NCBI RefSeq assembly: GCF_965232525.1
Contig: NZ_OZ246980.1
Span: 3,906,001-3,970,000 of the forward strand
Length of the DNA: 64,000 bases
Origin: Bauldia sp965232525
GTDB lineage: Bacteria; Pseudomonadota; Alphaproteobacteria; Rhizobiales; Kaistiaceae
Reading direction: 5' to 3'
Made by a program: the position numbers and the translations under genes. Each line of letters starts with the position of its first letter. Positions within the stretch are counted from its first letter, which is position 1. The notes beneath the pieces were generated by a model that did not search any database, had not been told where the DNA came from, and saw nothing but the letters and a program-made list of their open reading frames with translations. Below are positions 1 to 7,473 of this stretch, piece by piece.

Positions 1-758
1 GCCTCGACGCTGGCAGCGTCATAGTTCGGCGTCTTGCCGCCGCGCAAGATGATATGACAATCCGGATTACCGGCGGTCGCTGCGATCGCCGACTGGCCGC
101 TCTTGGTGACGGCGAGGAAATGGTGGGGCATCGACGCCGATTTCACCGCGTCGGCGGCGATCTTGACGTTGCCGTCGGTGCCGTTCTTGAAGCCAACCGG
201 ACAGGAGGTTCCCGACGCCAGTTCCCGGTGGACCTGGCTCTCGGTGGTGCGCGCCCCGATCGCCGCCCAGGAGACCAGATCGGCAATGTATTGCGGCGTC
301 GTCATGTCGAGGAACTCGCAGCCGGCCGGGAGCCCCATGTCGTTGACGTCGGCCAGCAACGCCCGGGCGAGCCGCAGTCCCTTGTCGATCGCGAAGCTGC
401 CGTCGAGGTCGGGATCGTTGATCAGCCCCTTCCAGCCGACCGTGGTTCGCGGTTTCTCGAAATAGACCCGCATGACGATTTCCAGCCGGTCGGAGAGCCG
501 CGCCCGAACCTCGGCGAGGCGGCGCGCGTAGTCGCGCGCGGCGTCCGGATCGTGAATCGAACACGGTCCGATCACGACGATCAGCCGATCGTCGGCGCCG
601 GCCAGGATGCGGTGGATCGCAGCACGGCAACCCACGACCGTGGCGGTCGCCTTGGCATCGCGCGGGTACTCGGCGATCACCGCGTCGGGCGGACTGAGCT
701 CCTTGATCGCGGTGATCCTGAGATCGTCGGTGGTATCGGTTTCGAGGGTCGTCAGCAT
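1..758 (-). CDS. aroG: 3-deoxy-7-phosphoheptulonate synthase, class I (3' end outside window)
   Basis: Condenses phosphoenolpyruvate with erythrose 4-phosphate, the first cytoplasmic step of the shikimate pathway to Phe, Tyr, Trp and folate. About 252 of the roughly 350 residues normal for the E. coli AroF/G/H type are in the window; the C-terminus lies beyond position 1. Visible family signatures are IGPCSIHDP at residues 63-71 (PEP-binding region) and RVYFEKPRTTVGWKGL at about 97-112. The ATG at 756-758 is chosen because the reading frame and family similarity begin there. Upstream lie a terminator hairpin and a leader peptide with six consecutive aromatic codons, so transcription is probably controlled by attenuation in response to aromatic amino-acid supply. 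Which of the three isoenzymes it matches cannot be decided from the sequence. Confidence 0.93.
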   Translation of the reverse strand, partial: MLTTLETDTTDDLRITAIKELSPPDAVIAEYPRDAKATATVVGCRAAIHRILAGADDRLIVVIGPCSIHDPDAARDYARRLAEVRARLSDRLEIVMRVYFEKPRTTVGWKGLINDPDLDGSFAIDKGLRLARALLADVNDMGLPAGCEFLDMTTPQYIADLVSWAAIGARTTESQVHRELASGTSCPVGFKNGTDGNVKIAADAVKSASMPHHFLAVTKSGQSAIAATAGNPDCHIILRGGKTPNYDAASVE

Positions 759-799
759 GGGTCACGGTTCCTTGGCTTTGCGCCCGGCCGGCGACCAAC

Positions 800-830
800 A
801 AAAAAAGCCGCCGGAAGGTCCTGGCGGCTT
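800..830 (-). terminator. attenuator terminator in the aroG leader
   Basis: On the minus strand an 8-bp perfect stem (AAGCCGCC at 823-830 with GGCGGCTT at 805-812) is followed by seven T residues (800-806). It sits between the leader-peptide stop (856) and the aroG start (758), so it can only stop transcription before aroG. The upstream arm is also complementary to the segment at 875-883, which overlaps the leader peptide and can act as an antiterminator. Confidence 0.85.
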
Positions 831-855
831 GTCGGTGGTCGTTTCTCGGGTGAAA

Positions 856-936
856 TCAGATCGAACGAACCCCTGCCTCCGCCATGGGCTGCGGATAGCT
901 AAACCAAAAGTAATAGAAGGCGGCGGCGCGGTTCAT
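856..936 (-). CDS. aromatic-codon leader peptide of aroG (attenuation)
   Basis: A 26-residue ORF, too short for ordinary gene finding, reading MNRAAAFYYFWFSYPQP and so on to TGA at 856-858. Codons 7-12 are Phe-Tyr-Tyr-Phe-Trp-Phe with another Tyr at 14, exactly the control codons expected for an operon sensing all three aromatic amino acids. An in-frame ATG four codons upstream (946-948) is an alternative start. Complementary segments at 919-927, 875-883, 823-830 and 805-812 give the classical 1:2, 2:3 and 3:4 pairings. The function is inferred from this arrangement; ribosome stalling at the aromatic run would free segment 2 to pair with 3 and block the terminator. Confidence 0.85.
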   Translation of the reverse strand: MNRAAAFYYFWFSYPQPMAEAGVRSI

Positions 937-948
937 GGCGCGCGTCAT

Positions 949-1204
949 AGCCGAAGCCCGCACCGTTGTCACCCCGTCAATGTTGGCCCGCTGTGGCGGT
1001 CACCGCAGATCGGGGTCGATGGAACACAAGCGTCAACGCCGTGAATCCCGCCCGTTGTCGAATCCTCTGCGGAGTGTAGTTGGTATTTCGGGAGAACGCG
1101 TGCGGCGGTGCGTGCTTCGAGGCTCGGGCTGAAGCCCTCGCACCTCAGCATGAGGGGGGTGGGCGAAGATCAAGTCGGGACAGCCCGCTTGGGCTGATAC
1201 AACA
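949..1204. other. non-coding repeat-containing stretch
   Basis: No gene is supported here. It holds a 25-bp sequence (999-1023) that recurs exactly at 2702-2726, and a palindromic element at about 1106-1155 of the type TTCGAGGCTCGGG...CCTCAGCATGAGG that recurs in several orientations in the window. The start of this stretch must also contain the promoter of the aroG leader transcript; I could not define it convincingly. Confidence 0.5.
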
Positions 1205-1422
1205 GACCTCATCTTGAGGTGCGAGGCCGCCCTGAGCGGCCGAGCCTCGAAAGACGCAGCATCGGTGCAGCTTGCACCGACCCGCGTGCTTCGGGACCGT
1301 CTTCGGGTACCTCTGCATCAGGAGAGCGGACCACTGATACATCGCAATTCAACAACGACAACACCGCGGATCCCTCCCCGGCACCGGGGAGGGGGGGACC
1401 ACCCGAAGGGTGGTGGGCGGGG
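1205..1422 (+). repeat. 218-bp direct repeat, copy 1
   Basis: Nearly identical to 2028-2244, 823 bp downstream, with only a handful of substitutions and one G insertion. It begins with the GACCTCATCTTGAGG palindromic element and ends with the GC-rich hairpin module A (CTCCCC stem, then ACCACCCGAAGGGTGGT). The short ORFs crossing it are repeat sequence, not genes. Confidence 0.9.
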
Positions 1423-1682
1423 TGAACCCTAACCCACCCCCCAACACACCGACCTCCAGACGCCGATGGTCAACCCCACCCGACCGCCGCTTCGCGCCGG
1501 CCACCCTCCCCAGATTGGGGAGGGATGGCGGTTGGAGCGCCATTTCCGAGCAGCCCTCCGATCGCTACGACAGGCGAGGCCGCCCAGACACCAACGATCG
1601 CGACGACGAGACACGACGCCGACACCGCGGTCCCTCCCCGGCACGGGGAGGGGGGACCACCCGAAGGGGTGGTGGGTGGGGT
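1374..1682 (+). repeat. 309-bp direct repeat, copy 1 (modules A-B-tail-A)
   Basis: Corresponds over its whole length to 2750-3058. Module A (1374-1422, hairpin CTCCCC...GGGGAG plus ACCACCC...GGGTGGT) is followed by a 51-bp spacer, module B (1474-1524: CCCCACCCGACCG, a GCCGGCC-containing hairpin and CTCCCCAGATTGGGGAG), a tail with a TGGCG...CGCCA hairpin, and a second module A ending at 1682. No coding potential of its own. Confidence 0.85.
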
Positions 1683-1821
1683 CCTTGCGAGATTTCGACC
1701 CTACCCGGCCAACCTTCGCGGGAATGAGCGGAGGTGGTGACGACTGTACAGCAACAACGCCGATCCACCCGTCCCAGCGGAGCGGACTCCCGGTCCGCGC
1801 CGCCCGTCTCCACCCGCTCCG

Positions 1822-1955
1822 CGTCGTCCTCTGGCTTGACCAGAGGACCCATCGAAACCGTTGCTCCGATGACGACCGCGATACCGGCTTTCGCGCTTCA
1901 GTGCCCAGCCGCGCACCACTGATACCGGGTCCTCTGGTCAAGCCAGAGGACGACG
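1822..1955 (+). repeat. 134-bp element with palindromic ends, copy 1
   Basis: Both ends are the self-complementary sequence GTCCTCTGG-CTTGA-CCAGAGGAC (as GTCCTCTGGTCAAG... at the right end), so the element is an inverted repeat of palindromes around an 80-bp interior. The interior matches that of 17864-17995 in reverse complement with many substitutions but the same length and ends. It looks like a non-autonomous palindromic repeat; no ORF of its own. Confidence 0.8.
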
Positions 1956-2027
1956 GGGTGGAGGCTCAACGGTCATCGCCCTCATGCCGAGAGCCCGCCC
2001 CTCGACCTCGTCCAGGACCCGCCCCCC

Positions 2028-2244
2028 GACCTCATCTTGAGGTGCGAGGCCGCCCTGAGCGGCCGAGCCTCGAAAGACGCAGCATCGGTGCAGCTTGCAC
2101 CGACCCGCGTGCTTCGGGACCGTCTTCGGGTACCTCCGCATCAGGAGAGCGGACCACTGATGCATCGCAATTCAACAACGACAACACCGCGAATCCCTCC
2201 CCGGCACCGGGGAGGGGGGACCACCCGAAGGGTGGTGGGTGGGG
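2028..2244 (+). repeat. 218-bp direct repeat, copy 2
   Basis: Second copy of the sequence at 1205-1422. Its terminal module A (2196-2244) ends 43 bp before the DUF559 gene start, so this copy forms the left boundary of the DUF559-carrying repeat unit. Confidence 0.9.
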
Positions 2245-2682
2245 CTCGCGAGTCGCACGATCAAAAATGCCGTGTACAGTGACTATCATGGCAAGCAACC
2301 GCGCCCGCCAACTCCGAAAGACTATGACCCCGCAAGAGGTTAAGCTGTGGGTTCATCTGAGAACGTGGCGCGCGGGTGGCGTCCACTTCCGGCGACAGGC
2401 GCCGGTCAACGGTTATGTGGTTGACTTTCTGTGTCGCAGAAACCGCCTCGTTATCGAAATCGACGGGAGCGGCCACACGCGGTTCCGCCAGGCGACAAAC
2501 GACCGCACTCGCGATCAAGCTCTCGCAGCAGCCGGCTATCGTGTCGTTCGCTTCTGGAATAGAGAAATCGACACCAATCTGCCGGGCGTGCTTCACGCCA
2601 TACGGTTCGCAGTTAACGAAACCAGAAACCCCACCCGACCGTCGCTTCGCGCCGGCCACCCTCCCCAGATTGGGGAGGGATA
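2196..2682 (+). mobile_element. repeat unit (module A - DUF559 gene - module B)
   Basis: Module A at 2196-2244 and module B at 2629-2680 are the same two modules that lie only 51 bp apart in the units at 1374-1524 and 2750-2901, and 59 bp apart in a partial unit at about 18145-18288. In this unit the space between A and B is 384 bp and filled by a DUF559 gene. Seen in sequence: same order, same orientation, gene in place of spacer. Inference: this is a gene-bearing member of a repeat family whose other members are empty. Mobility is not proven; no target-site duplication could be defined. Confidence 0.4.
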
Positions 2683-2683
2683 A
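2288..2683 (+). CDS. DUF559 domain protein, Vsr-like endonuclease fold
   Basis: A 131-residue protein close to the usual 110-130 of DUF559 proteins, which belong to the PD-(D/E)XK nuclease superfamily. After an N-terminal helix (ARQLRKTMTPQEVKLW) and the QAPVNGYVVDF strand, the core reads VVDFLCRRNRLVIEIDGSGH, giving the D...E-x-D acidic triad, followed by RDQALAAAGYRVVRFWN and a C-terminal helix. ATG 2288-2290 starts the conserved part; an in-frame ATG at 2267 is possible. The last 18 residues (from NPTRPSLRAG) and the stop codon are supplied by repeat module B, so the gene end is fused to the repeat. No partner methylase is nearby. Cellular role unknown; it may process DNA linked to the repeats that surround it. 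Confidence 0.85.
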   Translation: MASNRARQLRKTMTPQEVKLWVHLRTWRAGGVHFRRQAPVNGYVVDFLCRRNRLVIEIDGSGHTRFRQATNDRTRDQALAAAGYRVVRFWNREIDTNLPGVLHAIRFAVNETRNPTRPSLRAGHPPQIGEG

Positions 2684-2749
2684 GACGCGCGTTACCCAAT
2701 CGTCACCGCAGATCGGGGTCGATGGAGGCGTACGCAGCGCAACCGCGAT

Positions 2750-3058
2750 CCCTCCCCGCTTGTCGGGGAGGGGGGACCACCCGAAGGGTGGTGGGTGGGG
2801 CGAACCCTAACCCACCTCCCAACACACCGACCTCCAGACACCGTTGATCAACCCCACCCGACCGCCCTTCGCGCCGGCCACCCTCCCCAGATTGGGGAGG
2901 GATGGCGGTTGGAGCGCCATTTCCGAGCAGCCCTCCGATCGCTACGACAGGCGAGGCTGTCCAACCACCGACGATCGCGACGACACGTCACGACACCGAC
3001 ACCGCGGTCCCTCCCCGGCACCGGGGAGGGGGGACCACCCGAAGGGTGGTGGGTGGGG
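2750..3058 (+). repeat. 309-bp direct repeat, copy 2 (modules A-B-tail-A)
   Basis: Copy of 1374-1682 with identical module order and length: module A 2750-2800, spacer of 51 bp, module B 2852-2901, tail, module A to 3058. The stretch 2684-2749 before it contains the second copy (2702-2726) of a 25-bp sequence at 999-1023. Confidence 0.85.
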
Positions 3059-3114
3059 TGAGCCCCCCAACTCAACCGCCGACACGCGAACCCAAGTGAG
3101 CCGACATAGCCAGA

Positions 3115-3143
3115 AGGCCGGCCGCCATGAGCGCGGCCGGCCT
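3115..3143 (-). terminator. hairpin downstream of VOC gene
   Basis: Perfect 10-bp stem AGGCCGGCCG (3115-3124) with CGGCCGGCCT (3134-3143), seven bases after the stop codon of the VOC gene and followed on the minus strand by only a short T-rich stretch (TTCT). Probably a weak terminator or mRNA end stabiliser. Confidence 0.6.
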
Positions 3144-3150
3144 CGCCGGT

Positions 3151-3528
3151 TCAGCTCGCGTAGCTAATGAACGCGAGGTTGGCGCCGAACGGGTCCTTGA
3201 TCGTCGCCATGCGGCCGACGCCGGGGAAGTCCGCCGGCTCCGCCACCGAGTTCGCGCCGGCTTTCAGCGCGTCTTTGTAGCGGGCGTCGACATCGTCGAC
3301 AGTGACATAGACCAGCCAGTGGCCATTGGTGTTGGGCTGCGGGTTGAAGCCGCCGACTCCCTTCTCGCCGACCATGATACCGGGATAGGCCGAACCGTCC
3401 TTCATCGGCATGTCGACTACGTTCCAGCCGAGAACGCTCTCATAGAACTTGCGGGCGGCCGCAGGGTCGGCTCCATTGTGGCCGATCCAGCTCGGGGCGC
3501 CATGGGTTGCCATCGGGTCGTTGCTCAT
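3151..3528 (-). CDS. VOC family protein (glyoxalase/bleomycin-resistance fold)
   Basis: A 125-residue cytoplasmic protein of the vicinal-oxygen-chelate superfamily. It begins with the HGAPSWIGHNGADPAAARKF motif typical of subgroups with an N-terminal DPAAA(R/A)KFYE, and ends with the DPFGANLAFI signature found before the last strand. The ATG at 3526-3528 is chosen because GGAGG at 3535-3539 lies five bases upstream of it; an ATG at 3540 overlaps that ribosome binding site and is unlikely. It lies just downstream of the ECF sigma gene on the same strand (78-bp gap) and may share its transcript. The substrate cannot be predicted. Confidence 0.88.
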   Translation of the reverse strand: MSNDPMATHGAPSWIGHNGADPAAARKFYESVLGWNVVDMPMKDGSAYPGIMVGEKGVGGFNPQPNTNGHWLVYVTVDDVDARYKDALKAGANSVAEPADFPGVGRMATIKDPFGANLAFISYAS

Positions 3529-3606
3529 CATCACCTCCATCAGAACCGCCGCACCATTGCGGCGGCATCGGAAGGGTGACGAACGACCGTCGCCCGATCC
3601 GACAGC

Positions 3607-4863
3607 TCAGGCGATTTTTTTGGCAAGCGCGGCGACCCGTTCGGCGATGAACGCCCGCTCCGGTTCGGTCGGCGCCATCGCCAGCGCGCGATCGTAGGCC
3701 GCGGACGCCGCCGCGTAGTCGCCGCAGTCTTCCAGGAACGCCGCCCGGGTCGAGTGGTAGGGCTGGTAGTGTCGCAACGCGTCGGCCAGCGGCTCGATCA
3801 ATTCAAGCGCCGCCCGCGCGCCCTTGATCCGTGATACCGCGACCGCTCGGTTGAGCGTGATCACCGGGCTCGGCTGGATCGCCTCGAGCGCCTGGTAAAG
3901 CCGCTCGATCTCGGCCCAGTCGGTGGCCGCCGCGGTTGTCGCCGAGCAGTGGACGGCGGCGATCGCCGCCTGGATCTGCAGGGCGCCCGGGCGTCCCTTG
4001 CGCAGCGCCTTTTCCACCAGCACCAGCCCCTCGGCGATCATCTCCCGATCCCAGAGGCCGCGATCCTGCCGGTCGAGCGCGACCAGATGGCCATCCGCGT
4101 CGAGGCGGGCATCGCGCCGGGAATGCTGGAGCAGGCACAGCGCCAGCAGCCCCGCGACCTCGCCCTGCCCCGGAAACAGATCGAGCAACAGTCGCGCTAG
4201 GCGAATGGCCTCGTCGCAGAGCGCCAGGCGGATGTGATCGTGGCCGCCGCCTGCCGAGTAGCCTTCGTTGAAGAGTAGATAGACCATCGTCACCACCGCG
4301 TTCAGCCGCACGGTGCGTTCGGTCCGGGTCGGCGGATCGAGCCGCGTCGCCACCTCCGCAGCGCGGCGCTTGGCCCGGGTGATGCGTTGTTCCATCGCCT
4401 TCGGCGAGACGACAAACGCCCGCGCGATCTCCGCGACCGAGAAGCCGACCACTACCTTCAGCGCCAGCGCCAACTGGTCGGCGGTCGACAGCTCCGGATG
4501 GCAGCACATGAACATCAGCCGCAGCACATCGTCGCGGAATTCGGCGTCGTCGATCGCCGCCGCCATTTCGGCCTCGCGATCGTCGTCGAAGGTCAGGGTG
4601 TCGAGCACCTGCTCGGCCCCGACCGACGCGGTGAAGCGGCGTCGCCGGATCTGGTCGAGACCGGCGTTGCGGGCGACCCGGATCAGCCAGGCGACCGGAT
4701 CGCGCGGCACGCCCTCCTCCGCCCATTTCTGCGCGGCGCGCACGCAGGCTTCCTGGAACATGTCCTCGGCGAAATCGATATCGCGAAAGCTGCGCACCAG
4801 CGCGGCGACCGCCCGCGGCCGGCTCGCGGCGAAAACCGCCCGGGTGAGCCCGCCGCCGCTCAT
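3607..4863 (-). CDS. ECF sigma factor with DUF6596 C-terminal extension (ECF42 type)
   Basis: RNA polymerase sigma factor of 418 residues, twice the length of a simple ECF factor. Region 2 (FRDIDFAEDMFQEACVRAA, about 24-42) and region 4 (FSVAEIARAFVVSPKAMEQR with the following RAKRR, about 147-171) are followed by a long helical DUF6596/TPR-like domain containing the NEGYSAGGG motif. This architecture and the adjoining YciI-like DGPF gene, whose TGA overlaps this ATG (4860-4863), define the ECF42 group, in which the extension replaces an anti-sigma factor. In known members, activity depends on the C-terminal domain rather than on a membrane anti-sigma. Target genes are not visible; the VOC gene downstream is a candidate. 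Confidence 0.92.
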   Translation of the reverse strand: MSGGGLTRAVFAASRPRAVAALVRSFRDIDFAEDMFQEACVRAAQKWAEEGVPRDPVAWLIRVARNAGLDQIRRRRFTASVGAEQVLDTLTFDDDREAEMAAAIDDAEFRDDVLRLMFMCCHPELSTADQLALALKVVVGFSVAEIARAFVVSPKAMEQRITRAKRRAAEVATRLDPPTRTERTVRLNAVVTMVYLLFNEGYSAGGGHDHIRLALCDEAIRLARLLLDLFPGQGEVAGLLALCLLQHSRRDARLDADGHLVALDRQDRGLWDREMIAEGLVLVEKALRKGRPGALQIQAAIAAVHCSATTAAATDWAEIERLYQALEAIQPSPVITLNRAVAVSRIKGARAALELIEPLADALRHYQPYHSTRAAFLEDCGDYAAASAAYDRALAMAPTEPERAFIAERVAALAKKIA

Positions 4864-5228
4864 CCCACCGGCTGTTGCAATCCGCCGGCCCAGTTGACCG
4901 GGCGCACTTCATAGTGGGCGACACCCTGCGGCAGCGCCTTCGCCGCCGCCAGCGCCTCGTCCATCGTGTCGCACTCGACCAGATAGAGGCCGAGCACCTG
5001 TTCCTTGGTCTCGGCGAACGGCCCGTCGAGCACCGTGACGATATCGCCCTGCCCACTGACGTTCATCGCCGTCGACGGTTCCATCAGCCGGATAGCGCCG
5101 CGATAGACATCCTTCTCGCTGAGGTCCTGCTGCACCGCGCGGTGAACGGCGAGGTGCGCTTCCTGTTCGTCGTCCGGCAGGCGCGCGAAAACGCCGGGAA
5201 CGCCGTAGATCAGAATGGTGTAGAGCAT
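4860..5228 (-). CDS. YciI family protein with DGPF motif
   Basis: A 122-residue YCII-related protein of the kind encoded next to ECF42 sigma factors. The core contains the family motif VLDGPFAETKEQVLGLYLVE at about 67-86. It starts at ATG 5226-5228 with GGAGGA four bases upstream, and its stop overlaps the sigma-factor start, so the two are translationally coupled. The molecular role of these DGPF proteins is not established; they are thought to work in the same response as the sigma factor. Confidence 0.9.
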   Translation of the reverse strand: MLYTILIYGVPGVFARLPDDEQEAHLAVHRAVQQDLSEKDVYRGAIRLMEPSTAMNVSGQGDIVTVLDGPFAETKEQVLGLYLVECDTMDEALAAAKALPQGVAHYEVRPVNWAGGLQQPVG

Positions 5229-5324
5229 CGGATCCTCCGCCGGTGGCCAGAGTATAAGACGTTTGACGAACCTGCGATCCGACCGGGTGCGTGATCTTTC
5301 CCGAAAGTGGGATCAGAGCCTTTT

Positions 5325-5340
5325 GGTTTTTCAGAAAACC
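5325..5340. promoter_or_regulatory. palindromic element GGTTTTTCAGAAAACC, copy 1
   Basis: Near-perfect palindrome 132 bp before the first RTX gene. The same 20-bp sequence with one change lies at 6488-6507 before the second RTX gene, whereas the rest of the two upstream regions is unrelated, which suggests a retained operator. It also lies upstream of the divergent YciI/sigma operon. Confidence 0.45.
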
Positions 5341-5471
5341 TTCAGTTTTCGTGCCACCAGACGGCCTCAATCCTTTATCACTAGGCGCCATCGCATCGGC
5401 GCTGAACGGCGACCGGCGCAACCCAATTTATCGCACGACGCAACGCAACGACACGGATACGGAGAGAACCA

Positions 5472-6278
5472 ATGGTCAAATTTGTCGCGAAGAAAGGCGT
5501 GAACCTGGAAAGCCTCGAGGAGCTCGAACTCCTGATAGGCAACCCGAAGATAAAGAATAAAAAGAAGGACAGCTTCACGTTGAAGGACGGCGACCTGAAA
5601 CTCGAGATCGAAGGTAGCGGCTTCGACTATATCGGCGGTATCCCGGTTTCCGGCAAGATCGAGAAGATCGAAGCCTTCCAGTCGGGCAAGCTCGCCTACA
5701 CCCTGAAGAAACTGAATCTGAAGATCAGCGATCTGGGATCCTTCGGCAGCGTCGAGGACGCGCTGGCCTCGATTCTCAAGGGCGACGACCGGCTGATCGG
5801 CTCGGACAAGAAGGATACCCTTCTCGGCTTCAACGGTGACGACGTCATCAAGGGGAACAAGGGCGGCGACACCCTCGGCGGCCAGAAGGGCAAGGACACC
5901 CTGAAGGGTGGCAACGGCAAGGACGTCCTTGACGGCGGCGAGAACAAGGACACGCTCGAGGGCGGCAAAGGCAAGGACAGCTTTGCCTTCACCACCGCCG
6001 CGGACGGAAAAGGGGACAGGATCCTCGACTTTGAAGCGGGCGAGCGGATTCTTCTCGACAACAACGTTTTCGATGTCGGCGCCGCCGGCGCGACCTTGGA
6101 CCCGTCGCTTTTCGTCGAAGGGTCGGAGGCCACCAACGCCAACCACCGGATCGTCGCTTTGGAATCAAAGGGAAAAATCTGGTACGACGACGATGGTGAT
6201 GGAGCCAACGCCAAGGTTCTCCTTGCCAAGGTGACACCCGGCACCAACCTCGACGCCGACAACTTCTTCGTCATCTGA
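5472..6278 (+). CDS. RTX calcium-binding repeat protein, copy 1
   Basis: A 268-residue Lys/Asp-rich protein. Residues about 110-175 hold glycine-rich nonapeptides of the GGxGxD type (KGGNGKDVLDGG, EGGKGKDSF), which bind calcium in proteins exported by type I secretion. Before them is a domain of about 100 residues (KDSFTLKDGDLKLEIEGSGF) shared only with the neighbouring paralogue, and after them a C-terminal domain with IWYDDDGDG. There is no N-terminal signal peptide, consistent with a C-terminal type I signal, but no transporter genes are in the window. ATG at 5472 follows GGAGAG. Function beyond calcium binding is unknown. Confidence 0.85.
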   Translation: MVKFVAKKGVNLESLEELELLIGNPKIKNKKKDSFTLKDGDLKLEIEGSGFDYIGGIPVSGKIEKIEAFQSGKLAYTLKKLNLKISDLGSFGSVEDALASILKGDDRLIGSDKKDTLLGFNGDDVIKGNKGGDTLGGQKGKDTLKGGNGKDVLDGGENKDTLEGGKGKDSFAFTTAADGKGDRILDFEAGERILLDNNVFDVGAAGATLDPSLFVEGSEATNANHRIVALESKGKIWYDDDGDGANAKVLLAKVTPGTNLDADNFFVI

Positions 6279-6340
6279 CGCCGTTCCTGGTCGCGCTACC
6301 CGTTGCGTACGAGCGCCGGGTAGCGCCGCCAACTCTTCGA

Positions 6341-6385
6341 TCATAACCACCGCTCCACCAGCCGGAGGCTCGCGTCGCCGGGCGC
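6341..6385 (-). pseudogene. vestige of the PatZ-like C-terminus
   Basis: On the minus strand these 45 bases read APGDASLRLVERWL and stop, identical at the protein level to the last 14 residues of the acetyltransferase gene ending at 7474, although the DNA differs at several silent positions. The spacing to the preceding RTX gene stop (62 bp) equals that between the second RTX gene and the intact gene (63 bp). This shows that the tandem duplication that made two RTX genes also copied the neighbour's 3' end, which now has no gene body. Confidence 0.85.
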
Positions 6386-6487
6386 CGAACGCAACGGGAC
6401 GACCGGCGTCTGCCCCCGCGCTCGTCGACTACGATCGCGGTCTGGCCCGTGAGCCACTTGCCGACGAGTTTTGTATCGCGGACTTAA

Positions 6488-6507
6488 GGTTTTTCAGAAA
6501 AACTTCA
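6488..6507. promoter_or_regulatory. palindromic element GGTTTTTCAGAAAA, copy 2
   Basis: Matches 19 of 20 bases at 5325-5344. It lies 100 bp before the start of the second RTX gene. Likely binding site of an unknown regulator, or part of the promoter common to both genes. Confidence 0.45.
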
Positions 6508-6606
6508 CTTGTAAACGCGACCGACCAGTGCAATTTCCATCGTTATAGCAACGCTTTCGCGTCATCACCGATTATTCGGTAAAACGATCGACTATGGAGA
6601 CAACTA

Positions 6607-7410
6607 TTGGTCAAACTCGTCGCTGAAACCAGCGCATTCACCAATCTCAAAGAGCTTGAACTTCTCATCGGCAGCCCGGATCTCAAAAATCCGCGCTCCG
6701 ATAGCTTCAATTTGAAAGACGGCGACGTCAAGCTGAAAGTCGAAGGCAGCGGCTTCACCTATGACTCTGGTTTCCCCACCGGTGGCAAGATCACCGATGT
6801 GGAAATCTTTGTGTCGGATAAGCTTGCGTACAGCTTGTCCGACATGAATCTGAAAATTAGTGATGTGCTCTCTTTCGAGAACGTCGGCCAACTGGTCGCC
6901 AGGATTTTCAAAGGCAACGACGAACTCATCGGATCGACGGAAGGAGACGTCTTATCCGGCCACAAGGGCGCCGATGTCATCAAGGGTAAGAAAGGTGATG
7001 ACGCGCTTCTCGGCCAAAAAGGCGACGACAACATCAAGGGCGGCAACGGCGCCGATATCCTCGACGGCGGCGCAGGCCGCGACAAGCTCGACGGCGGTCG
7101 TGGCATCGACAAATACGTCTTCACTGCGGCGCCCGGGAAAGGGGTCGACAAGATCGTCGACTTCCAGGCCGGCGAGCAGATCGCGCTCGACGATGCCGTG
7201 TTCAACGTTGGTCCGACCGGCGTCCCGCTGTCCCCGACCGCGTTCGTGGAAGGGTCGAAGGCCACCACAGCCGACCACCGGATCGTCTACAAAGAGTCCA
7301 ACGGTAAAATCTGGCACGACGACGATGGCATCGGCCCAACGAAAAAGGTGCTGATCGCCAAGGTCACCCCCGGCACCGATCTCGACGCGGGCGACTTCTT
7401 CGTCTTCTGA
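6607..7410 (+). CDS. RTX calcium-binding repeat protein, copy 2
   Basis: A 267-residue paralogue of the gene at 5472, colinear over the full length: N-terminal domain (DSFNLKDGDVKLKVEGSGF), RTX nonapeptides at about 110-172 (KGGNGADILDGG, DGGRGIDKY) and the IWHDDDG-containing C-terminal domain. The start is TTG at 6607, because GGAG lies seven bases upstream and the next codons match those after the ATG of copy 1. Many substitutions between copies, mostly conservative, mean the duplication is not recent and both copies appear to be under selection. Probably exported by a type I system encoded elsewhere. Confidence 0.85.
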   Translation: MVKLVAETSAFTNLKELELLIGSPDLKNPRSDSFNLKDGDVKLKVEGSGFTYDSGFPTGGKITDVEIFVSDKLAYSLSDMNLKISDVLSFENVGQLVARIFKGNDELIGSTEGDVLSGHKGADVIKGKKGDDALLGQKGDDNIKGGNGADILDGGAGRDKLDGGRGIDKYVFTAAPGKGVDKIVDFQAGEQIALDDAVFNVGPTGVPLSPTAFVEGSKATTADHRIVYKESNGKIWHDDDGIGPTKKVLIAKVTPGTDLDAGDFFVF

Positions 7411-7473
7411 CGCCTCGCCGAACAACGCTGCCCGCCGTGTGAACCGCGTCGGGCGGCGTCTCGGGCTTCACGG

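Noticed and set aside
1466..2683. 405-codon plus-strand frame covering repeats and DUF559 gene
   Set aside because: Everything before about 2267 is translated repeat sequence found in other copies and frames; only the DUF559 part is conserved protein.
1205..3058. CRISPR array
   Set aside because: Repeats are long, few and not evenly spaced, and spacers are not unique; no cas genes in the window.
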